Below are positions 1 through 6,598 of a DNA stretch of 64,000 nucleotides, in pieces. The position numbers were made by a program, and so were the translations under genes. How positions within the stretch are numbered: position 1 is the stretch's first letter; each line of letters opens with the position of its first letter. Source of the stretch: Dyadobacter sp. CY326 (GTDB lineage Bacteria > Bacteroidota > Bacteroidia > Cytophagales > Spirosomataceae); the NCBI RefSeq assembly GCF_021390515.1, contig NZ_JAJUXI010000008.1, positions 248,001-312,000 on the forward strand, in the 5' to 3' direction. Below the pieces are notes generated by a model. The model was given only the letters and a program-made list of their open reading frames with translations, searched no databases and was not told the origin of the DNA.

Positions 1-2103
1 GCCGCCTGCATAGTTGGGCAGCGCCACATTAAGCAGTAAATCTGTTGTGTTTTTGTGAAAATAATCGGCTTCCACGTGCAAGCGGCCATTCAGGAATTCC
101 ATTTCAATGCCGACGTCCGTTTGCTTCGTTGTTTCCCATTTCAGGTTTTTGTTTCCCTGATTTCCCTGGATCACGCCGGCCGTCACTGCAGTGTTATTGA
201 AAGCCATTTGGGTTGTGCTGTATGCCGACAATGTTGCATAAGGGTTAATCGCCTGACTTCCTGTCATTCCCCAGCTTCCGCGCAGTTTTAGGTTGCTGAA
301 CACATTTAGATTTTTGATAAATTCCTCCTCAGAAAGTCTCCACCCGATTGCCAGAGAAGGAAAAACACTGTTTCGGTTATCCTTACTGAACTTGGACGAA
401 CCGTCCCGCCGGATCGCAGCAGTGAGCAAATATTTGTCTTTGAATGCATAATTAACCCTTCCTAAAAGTGAGAGCAATGTCGATTTTGAAAATGCAGAGT
501 TAACGGTTGCTGCCGAATTGCCGCCAATGTTGTCGTAACCAAGCTGCGGGAAACGCAGGCCGGTTGCGGTTGCCGTAAAATTTCTGTCTGTAAATTGCTG
601 CGTTTCCAGAACGGCCACGGCATTAATAGAATGGTTACCAATGGTCGTAGTATAATTCAGCGCGTTGGTATTTTGCAGCGTCACTTGCTCGGATGAATAA
701 CGCGTTGCGCTTGGGTTGTTGTTGGACAGCCTTTTGCCTGTAAAATTTTTGTTCTGCGCATTCAGATAATTGATCGCGTATTGTAAATCCAGGCTCAGGC
801 CTTTGATCGGCAGCTGCCAGTTTAATCCGCCGATGGCATTGATGTTCATGCGGTCAATGTCATTGGATTTGTCATATAACTGATCCAGCGGACTTCTGGA
901 AACGGAACCGATCGGATCGGCGAATGTGGGCTGGCCGTCTTCTCCATATGCAGGTGTTGTCGGCGCCCATTGCAATGCTTCTATCAAAGCGCCGCCGCCG
1001 TCTGTGTTATGATTTGCCGATTTTGCACCCGACAAATTCACGCGCAAAGCAAGCTTTTTGTTAATCTGCGTGTTCAGGTTGGTCCGCAAAACATAGCGCT
1101 TGAATCCGCTGTTCTCCACAATCCCTTTTTGTTTTACATAGTTTCCGGAGATCAGGAAAGAGGTTTTTTCATTTCCGCCTGAAACGGTGATCTGCTGCTG
1201 TGTTCCGCTGCCTTTCCTGTAAACCAGATCCTGCCAGTCGGTGCCGCCGTTTTGTTTAAAATCTGCAATCTGCGCTTCTGTAAATGGTGTGTTGGAACCT
1301 GTTGCAATGGCTCTCGCATTTACGATTTCTGCAAATTCACCTGCGGGCAGAATGTCAAATGTTTTGATCACATTCGAAATGCTTCCCTGGCCTTCGTAAT
1401 TCACTTTCAGTCCTTTTGTTCCTTTTTTGGTGGTGATGATGACAACACCATTCGCGCCCCGACTCCCGTAAATCGAAGTTGAAGCGGCGTCTTTCAGAAT
1501 TTGAAGTGATTCAATATCAGCGGGATTGAGCAAGTTATAGTTCGCGCCCACAAAGCCATCAATCACATACAAAGGATCATTATTTCCCAAAACAGAATTA
1601 GCACCACGCACACGAACCCGGGCATCGCCACCGGGCGCACCATTGGATTGCGTCACCTGCACACCCGCCGCACGACCTTGCAAAACCTGGTCAAGGCGTG
1701 TGATGGGTTGTTGCGAAAATTCTCTTGTGGAAACGACTGACAATGCGCCGGTTACGTCCGTTTTTTTCTGTGTTCCATAACCCACCACAACCAACTCTCC
1801 TAAACTTCTCGACTCCTGCGCAAGCTGCAGATCAATGTTGGTCCGGTTGTTAATGGCAACGGTCTGGCTTTGATATCCGATAAAAGAAAACACCAAACTG
1901 CCATTTCCAGGCGCATTAATCACATAATTTCCGTCTCCATCCGTCACAGTTCCCGTAGAACTTCCGCTAAGCAAAATACTCACACCCGGCAAGGCAACAT
2001 TGTCCTGGTCGGTAATCTTTCCCGTCACCCTGCTGTTCTGCGCAAAGACGTAGCTTTGGGTCAGAATGAGATGCAACAAAACCAAACTTACAAGTTTTTT
2101 CAT
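1..2103 (-). CDS. SusC-family TonB-dependent outer-membrane receptor, C-terminus cut by window edge
   Basis: This gene starts at an ATG at 2103 and stays open for 701 codons to base 1, so the C-terminal part of the barrel is outside the window. The protein begins MKKLVSLVLLHLILTQSYVFAQ, a signal peptide. A carboxypeptidase-like regulatory domain follows at about residues 25-100, with the motif VTGKITDQDN and then LPGVSILLSG. Next come the linker VVVGYGTQKK and the SusC plug (about 110-215) with SQL-type repeats and VIDGFVG. SusC proteins form the outer-membrane pore that SusD-like lipoproteins cap to import glycans. The matching susD would lie to the left of the window. The gap to the upstream enolase-family gene is 160 bp on the same strand, so the two may be co-transcribed and share the operator at 3567. 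The substrate cannot be read from the sequence. Confidence 0.93.
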   Translation of the reverse strand, partial: MKKLVSLVLLHLILTQSYVFAQNSRVTGKITDQDNVALPGVSILLSGSSTGTVTDGDGNYVINAPGNGSLVFSFIGYQSQTVAINNRTNIDLQLAQESRSLGELVVVGYGTQKKTDVTGALSVVSTREFSQQPITRLDQVLQGRAAGVQVTQSNGAPGGDARVRVRGANSVLGNNDPLYVIDGFVGANYNLLNPADIESLQILKDAASTSIYGSRGANGVVIITTKKGTKGLKVNYEGQGSISNVIKTFDILPAGEFAEIVNARAIATGSNTPFTEAQIADFKQNGGTDWQDLVYRKGSGTQQQITVSGGNEKTSFLISGNYVKQKGIVENSGFKRYVLRTNLNTQINKKLALRVNLSGAKSANHNTDGGGALIEALQWAPTTPAYGEDGQPTFADPIGSVSRSPLDQLYDKSNDIDRMNINAIGGLNWQLPIKGLSLDLQYAINYLNAQNKNFTGKRLSNNNPSATRYSSEQVTLQNTNALNYTTTIGNHSINAVAVLETQQFTDRNFTATATGLRFPQLGYDNIGGNSAATVNSAFSKSTLLSLLGRVNYAFKDKYLLTAAIRRDGSSKFSKDNRNSVFPSLAIGWRLSEEEFIKNLNVFSNLKLRGSWGMTGSQAINPYATLSAYSTTQMAFNNTAVTAGVIQGNQGNKNLKWETTKQTDVGIEMEFLNGRLHVEADYFHKNTTDLLLNVALPNYAGG

Positions 2104-2263
2104 AATAAAAGGCAAATAGATGTTATAGAAAAAATTTGAATAATACAATTTTTGTAAGCGTAAGAAAATGCAGAGCCTGGCCTGCGTCACAGACTTGCAG
2201 GGGTTACTATTAAAGAATGTGAGGGTTGCTAGTCGACGACGGAGCCTTCGACTGCGTTGTGGG

Positions 2264-3505
2264 TTACCAGTTGTGGATCGAGCCGTCGGGCGCTTTCAGA
2301 ATCGGATGCGGGAATTTGGTCTTCTCTTTCACTTCCATAACGAATGTTGCCTTTTTGGGATCAAACTTTACACCCAGGCCAGGACTGTCGTTGAGATATA
2401 GCTTGCCGTTTTTGAAATTGATAAAATCCTCGTTGAAATAAGGCGGACGCTCCGGCTCACCGCCGCCAAGTTCCATCATGGCGCGCATAGGACTGCTCGA
2501 ACCCAGCACGTGCACGAGCGTGGCCGTGGAAAGCGGACCCGTAAAATGCGGGATCATGCCTACATAATGCGTCTCGCACATGGAAGCGATTTTTTTGAAT
2601 TCGCTGATGCCGCCCGTGTTGGGAAGTGTAAAACGGGTGTAATCGATCAACCTGTTTTCGATAAGCTCATTGGTGTCCCAGCGGTCGCCAAACTGCTCGC
2701 CGACAGCGATTGGAACTTTGGTCATGGATCTTACATTTTTGTAAACACCAGGGTTTTCCGACCGCACAATATCCTCGATGAAGTAAGGTTCCAGATCTTC
2801 CAGTGCCGTGCAGATTTTCAGGCCATCGGTCATATCAAAGCGCGTGTGCAAATCAATGGCCCACTTGCCGCCGCCGCCCACGGCTGCATCGATTCTTTTA
2901 CAGAATTCGATCGTTTTTTTAACATTGTCATAAAAATCAAAAGGCTCGTCGCCATTGCCTCCGGTGGGGCCGATGCGGTAAGACCTTAACCCTGCGGCAA
3001 TGCAATCCTGCGCTCTTTCTTCCTCGGTTTTGGCCTTCGAAGCGCGGAAACCGGTGGCGTAACATTCAATGTAATCGCGGGTTGCGCCGCCCAAAAGTTC
3101 GTAGACGGGCACATTCAACGCCTTGCCTTTAATGTCCCAAAGCGCCATTTCCAATGCACCGAGTGCGTGGAGTTTTTCACGTCCGGGCGGATAAAACATG
3201 CCGCGATACACATTTTGCCAGATATGCTCAATGCGGAACGGATCTTCGCCAATCATCATTTGCGCACATTGCTCGATCATATCCTTCGACCCGCCTTCAC
3301 CGATGCCGATTATGCCGCCGTCTGTTTCGATTTCAACAATGCCGCGCGCCTGATTAAAAAGCGGTTTGTTATAGCCAGGAGCCGCATAATAGCGGATTTT
3401 GGTAATCTTCATTTTAGAGGCGGCCTCGGCCCGGATCGTCGGCACACCGCTCATGACCACTGCCGAGCCAAGCGCTGCTGTTTTTAGGAAAGTTCTTCTA
3501 TGCAT
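2264..3505 (-). CDS. Tat-signal enolase-superfamily sugar-acid dehydratase, galactonate-dehydratase-like
   Basis: A 413-residue member of the mandelate racemase/muconate lactonizing group of the enolase superfamily. The ATG at 3505 is preferred over an upstream TTG because it gives a clean twin-arginine signal, MHRRTFLKTAALGSAVVMSG. Candidate metal ligands are D218 (in AIDLH), E244 (FIEDI) and E270 (VGEQF). H220 and H320 (IPHFTGP) are in the positions of the acid/base histidines of D-galactonate dehydratase-type enzymes. The family removes water from acid sugars after proton abstraction next to the carboxylate. The exact substrate is not readable; a uronate-derived acid fits the neighbouring GH67 gene. 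It lies just downstream of lacI and of a TTAATCGATTAA operator, and upstream of the truncated SusC gene. A Tat signal implies export to the periplasm, which is unexpected for a catabolic dehydratase. Confidence 0.85.
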   Translation of the reverse strand: MHRRTFLKTAALGSAVVMSGVPTIRAEAASKMKITKIRYYAAPGYNKPLFNQARGIVEIETDGGIIGIGEGGSKDMIEQCAQMMIGEDPFRIEHIWQNVYRGMFYPPGREKLHALGALEMALWDIKGKALNVPVYELLGGATRDYIECYATGFRASKAKTEEERAQDCIAAGLRSYRIGPTGGNGDEPFDFYDNVKKTIEFCKRIDAAVGGGGKWAIDLHTRFDMTDGLKICTALEDLEPYFIEDIVRSENPGVYKNVRSMTKVPIAVGEQFGDRWDTNELIENRLIDYTRFTLPNTGGISEFKKIASMCETHYVGMIPHFTGPLSTATLVHVLGSSSPMRAMMELGGGEPERPPYFNEDFINFKNGKLYLNDSPGLGVKFDPKKATFVMEVKEKTKFPHPILKAPDGSIHNW

Positions 3506-3566
3506 AGTCAAATTGGTGGTTTATATTGTTTGAAAACAGCTAACGCATTTTGCAACCGGTCGTTCA

Positions 3567-3578
3567 TTAATCGATTAA
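3567..3578. promoter_or_regulatory. Putative LacI operator (third copy)
   Basis: The perfect 12-bp palindrome TTAATCGATTAA lies 62 bp upstream of the enolase-family start at 3505 and just past the lacI stop codon. The same 12-mer is the core of the sites at 6357-6372 and 6548-6565. LacI-family repressors bind such central-CG palindromes. No clear TAnnTTTG box was seen beside this copy. Confidence 0.7.
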
Positions 3579-3594
3579 GCATTTTGTCTAAAAA

Positions 3595-4632
3595 TTATTC
3601 AGTTAGCCAGGCGGATTTTGCCATGGTTGAGTCTCTGGCAATCAGTTTAGCTTCCATCAAGATTTGTTTCATTCCTTCGTCGGGATTTTTCAGTTTTTTC
3701 AAAAGATATTCAACGGATGTTTTCCCCAACAACTCCAACGGCTGCCGCAAATAAGTGATGGGGCAATAATAAAGATCAAAAACCTCCGCCTGCCCAAAAC
3801 TGACGATCGCCAGATCGGACGGCACTTTCAGCCGCAGCTCATTAATGTATCTTAAACCATTGATAGCCAGTCCATAAGTTGCGAAAATCAATGCGTCGAC
3901 CTTGTGATCGGTGGCCAGAATTTCGTCTATGGCGATTTTCACGTCGCGCTCTGTTGTTTCAAATATGACTTCTTTTAGCCAGTTGTCATCAAATTCAATG
4001 TGGTTATCGCTCAATGCGTGTTTGTATCCCCTGATGCGTTCCACCATGTGATACATGTCTGATTTATAAGCAATTAAGCCAATGCGTTCATAGCCCGATT
4101 TGATCAGATGAATGCCTGCGTCATAGGATGCTTTGTAATTGTTGGTTGCTACAAAATCGGTTTGAATGTCGGGGAAATGTCGGTCGAGCAATACAAAAGG
4201 CACGTTTCTTTCTTTCAGATATTGAATCTGGTTTTCAGAACCTTCGCAGGAAACAATGATAAAGCCATCCACTTGCCGATTGATCAGCACATTGAGCAAG
4301 TCCCAAGATTTGTCTGCGTTTTCATCACAGCTGCCGATGATGACCGTGTAACCATTTCGTTTGGCCTCATCTTCCACAACCCGAGCGATGTTCGCAAAAA
4401 ATGGGTTGGAAATGTCGGCTATAATGAGCCCAATTGTGTGTGTTTTGCCACTTCTGAGGCTTTTGGCGAGGTGATTGGGCTGGTAATTAAGCTCTTTCGC
4501 GATCTCTCTCACCTTTTTGGCAATCACCTCTCCCACCCTCGTTTCCTTCTCTTTCCCATTGAGGACATAGGAGACCAGGGCGGTTGATACGCCGGCTTTT
4601 TGGGCTATGTCTTTGAGGGATGTTTTCTTCAT
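3595..4632 (-). CDS. LacI-family transcriptional regulator
   Basis: A 345-residue protein of full family length. The N-terminal helix-turn-helix is MKKTSLKDIAQKAGVSTALV (residues 1-20) followed by SYVLNG. The hinge helix region is YQPNHLAKSLRSGKT (about 51-65). A periplasmic-binding-protein-like sugar sensor follows from about residue 66, with IGLIIADISNPFFANIA and VDGFIIVSC. These proteins are cytoplasmic repressors or activators that release or bind DNA on binding a sugar or sugar acid. It sits between the two Tat-enolase genes, and three copies of a TTAATCGATTAA palindrome lie in their upstream regions, so those are its likely targets. Its own start follows a 50-nt all-purine tract. The ligand is not known; a glucuronate- or aldonate-type acid is my inference from the neighbours. 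Confidence 0.95.
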   Translation of the reverse strand: MKKTSLKDIAQKAGVSTALVSYVLNGKEKETRVGEVIAKKVREIAKELNYQPNHLAKSLRSGKTHTIGLIIADISNPFFANIARVVEDEAKRNGYTVIIGSCDENADKSWDLLNVLINRQVDGFIIVSCEGSENQIQYLKERNVPFVLLDRHFPDIQTDFVATNNYKASYDAGIHLIKSGYERIGLIAYKSDMYHMVERIRGYKHALSDNHIEFDDNWLKEVIFETTERDVKIAIDEILATDHKVDALIFATYGLAINGLRYINELRLKVPSDLAIVSFGQAEVFDLYYCPITYLRQPLELLGKTSVEYLLKKLKNPDEGMKQILMEAKLIARDSTMAKSAWLTE

Positions 4633-4648
4633 GGTGCTGGGGTTTTGG

Positions 4649-4698
4649 CTCTCTTTCTTTTTCTCTCTTTCTTTTCTTTCTTTCTCCCTTTTTTCTCC
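4649..4698. repeat. 50-nt polypyrimidine/polypurine tract in the lacI leader
   Basis: The plus strand contains only C and T for 50 bases, rich in TTTC and CTCT units, so the minus-strand lacI leader is all purine. It ends 16 bp before the lacI ATG. An A/G-rich leader could favour translation initiation in Bacteroidota, and the short-unit repeats could slip in length. Both are inferences. Confidence 0.8.
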
Positions 4699-4831
4699 GG
4701 GGTTGAAACCCCGGTTAAAATATTTGCGAGCCTGACGGCTCTTTTACATTCTGGACCAAGATTTTAATCCGAATTGTGCACATAAGAGCCCACCGGGCTC
4801 TAAGGAATCATTGCCCTGGGTTTCAACCCAG
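4697..4831. repeat. Composite REP-like element: four hairpins in mirror arrangement
   Basis: Four short palindromes lie in a nested inverted order. They are CCGGGGTTGAAACCCCGG (4697-4714), GAGCCTGACGGCTC (4728-4741), AGAGCCC-ACC-GGGCTCT (4785-4801) and CTGGGTT-TC-AACCCAG (4816-4831). The outer pair are reverse complements of each other in the core GGTTGAAACC/GGTTTCAACC, and the inner pair share GAGCC/GGCTC. The element lies between the end of the 4844-6199 gene and the lacI leader. Similar intergenic palindromic repeats are common in Bacteroidota and other phyla. It may act as a terminator or mRNA stabiliser. No second copy was found in this window. Confidence 0.75.
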
Positions 4832-4843
4832 AGATAAAAAAGA

Positions 4844-6199
4844 TTATGGGCGGATCAATGTGCCATCAAATTTTCTGACTTGCCAGTTGGATTTGGTGGT
4901 GATGGGATATTTTGCGGCGGCTTTTTCATCAATGTCGACGCCGATGCCGGGGACTTCATTGACAGACATATAGCCGTTTTTCATCGTTGGACAGCCGGAG
5001 AAAACTTCCTGGGTTTTCTCATTGAAACTCACCGCTTCCTGAATCCCGAAGTTCCAGACAGCCAGGTCAATGTGCGCATGTGCAGAATGTCCGACAGGCG
5101 AAACGTCACCTGGTCCGTGCCATGCCGTTTTAATATTAAACCACTCTCCTAACCTGGCCACTTTCATGGCTGGCGTAACTCCGCCGATCTGCGAAACGTG
5201 AATCCGGATGAAGTCAAACCACTGATTCACCATGGGTTCTACAAACTCATTGACGTTGTTAAAAAGCTCACCCATAGCAATCGGGACAGTCGTGTTTTGC
5301 CGCAGGATCTTAAACCACTTTTGGTTTTCCGGTGAAAAAGGATCTTCGATGAAGAACGGATTAAACTCTTCCAGCTTTTTGATCATATTAATGGCATTCA
5401 TCGGCTGCACGCGTTCATGAATGTCATGAAGCAGCTCGATTTCCTCTCCGCAATTTTTCCTGACGGCTTCAAAGAGCTTTGGAATTGCTTTCAGATACGT
5501 GTTTTCATTCATGAAACTGTCCGTTGGACCTCCGAAATTTTCTTTCTTGAAATCCGGCTGCTCGGCTGTGCTGCCCACCGCACCATAACCACCCTGCTGA
5601 ATGCGAATGTATCTGAATCCTTGTTCCTGAATGCTTTTCACGCTTTCAACCGTGGCCTCTGGTGTGTTGCCATTGGCATGCGTGTAACACGGAACCGCAA
5701 ACCGCACTTTTCCTCCAAGCAGCTGATAGAGAGGCATTCCGGCACGTTTTCCTTTGATATCCCAAAGCGCCTGATCCAAGCCGCTGAGTGCATTGTTAAG
5801 CACAGGGCCATTGCGCCAGTAAGAACTCACGTAAGCGCCGTGCCACATATCTTCAATGTTGTCCACATCTTTCCCTGCGCAAAATTCATTGAGATAAGTG
5901 TTAATCGCAACCAGCACAACAGCAGCTCTTTGTGTGAAAGTAGCGCATCCCAGACCGTATAATCCCGGCTCGGAAGTCTCCACTTTTACCACAATCAAGT
6001 TAGAACCCTGTGGCGCTGTGGCAATGGCCCGTACACTTTTAATGGTGACAGGTTTCATGGCTTTCGCATAATGCGGTGTTTCTTTTTCTTCGTTGGCTTT
6101 GGCGTTGCCAATGCCGCCAAACAGACCCAAAATCCCAGCCGATCCGGTCAGGCCCAATGCTTTCATCGTTTCACGACGACTCATTCCGCTATGATCCAT
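4844..6199 (-). CDS. Tat-signal enolase-superfamily dehydratase, mannonate dehydratase (ManD/RspA)-like
   Basis: A 451-residue protein starting at an ATG with a twin-arginine signal (MSRRETMKALGL at residues 6-17). The body matches the ManD/RspA branch of the enolase superfamily: GPVLNNALSGLDQALWDIKG at 131-150, and metal ligands D259 (LLHDIHER), E285 (FIEDP) and E311 (GELF). H261 and H361 (AWHGPGDVSP) lie where catalytic histidines are placed in ManD. Family members dehydrate D-mannonate or D-gluconate to 2-keto-3-deoxy acids; many RspA-like proteins are weak or of unknown substrate. Two palindromic LacI sites and a TACATTTG -7 box lie in the 399 bp upstream, so it is probably derepressed by a sugar acid. 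It follows the glucuronidase gene on the same strand. Export by Tat is the odd feature. Confidence 0.88.
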   Translation of the reverse strand: MDHSGMSRRETMKALGLTGSAGILGLFGGIGNAKANEEKETPHYAKAMKPVTIKSVRAIATAPQGSNLIVVKVETSEPGLYGLGCATFTQRAAVVLVAINTYLNEFCAGKDVDNIEDMWHGAYVSSYWRNGPVLNNALSGLDQALWDIKGKRAGMPLYQLLGGKVRFAVPCYTHANGNTPEATVESVKSIQEQGFRYIRIQQGGYGAVGSTAEQPDFKKENFGGPTDSFMNENTYLKAIPKLFEAVRKNCGEEIELLHDIHERVQPMNAINMIKKLEEFNPFFIEDPFSPENQKWFKILRQNTTVPIAMGELFNNVNEFVEPMVNQWFDFIRIHVSQIGGVTPAMKVARLGEWFNIKTAWHGPGDVSPVGHSAHAHIDLAVWNFGIQEAVSFNEKTQEVFSGCPTMKNGYMSVNEVPGIGVDIDEKAAAKYPITTKSNWQVRKFDGTLIRP

Positions 6200-6356
6200 A
6201 TGTCTTAATTAAATGAAAATGTTAAGGGTTTAGGCTTAAATAACTGTATGCTATATACGCATGAGCGTTTCTCCACTTGGTTGAGCGTTATTCAGCCAAT
6301 ATGCGATAAAAACCATATAATCTTGAAGCAATAGGCTAACCGTCAATACAATTTTG

Positions 6357-6372
6357 GCTTAATCGATTAAGC
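6357..6372. promoter_or_regulatory. Putative LacI operator (second copy)
   Basis: The 16-bp perfect palindrome GCTTAATCGATTAAGC contains the core TTAATCGATTAA. It lies 157 bp upstream of the ManD-like ATG and 191 bp from the copy at 6548-6565. No good -7 box is adjacent, so this may be an auxiliary or looping operator, or a roadblock in the leader. Confidence 0.75.
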
Positions 6373-6539
6373 TTTTGCATATACTTGGTGCGTAATAAAA
6401 TGTCTCTTTGATAAACATCAGAGCTATGTTGTACGCAGAATTGAGTTTTTGTTAGAAATTAAAGCGACTAATGTTTGTAAGCGGCCCCCGTATTCAGATA
6501 ATGTTATAAAAAATCATCAATTAAGATTATTTTTATTTT

Positions 6540-6571
6540 CAAATGTAAGTTTAATCGATTAAACTAAAAAA
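6540..6571 (-). promoter_or_regulatory. Promoter of the ManD-like gene with LacI operator in the -33/-7 spacer
   Basis: On the minus strand the box TACATTTG (6547 to 6540) matches the Bacteroidota -7 consensus TAnnTTTG. The 18-bp perfect palindrome AGTTTAATCGATTAAACT (6548-6565) abuts it and fills the spacer. A T-run at 6566-6571 occupies the -33 position, without a clear TTTG. Repressor bound here would block RNA polymerase directly. Transcription would start near 6533, giving a leader of about 330 nt. The rest of the 6200-6598 gap shows only the second operator and AT-rich sequence. Confidence 0.65.
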
Positions 6572-6598
6572 CTTTGCTGAAAAAATTTATGCTAATTC

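Noticed and set aside
2104..2263. A LacI operator or -7 box upstream of the truncated SusC gene
   Set aside because: No TTAATCGATTAA or TAnnTTTG match was found; only a weak AT-rich inverted repeat is present.
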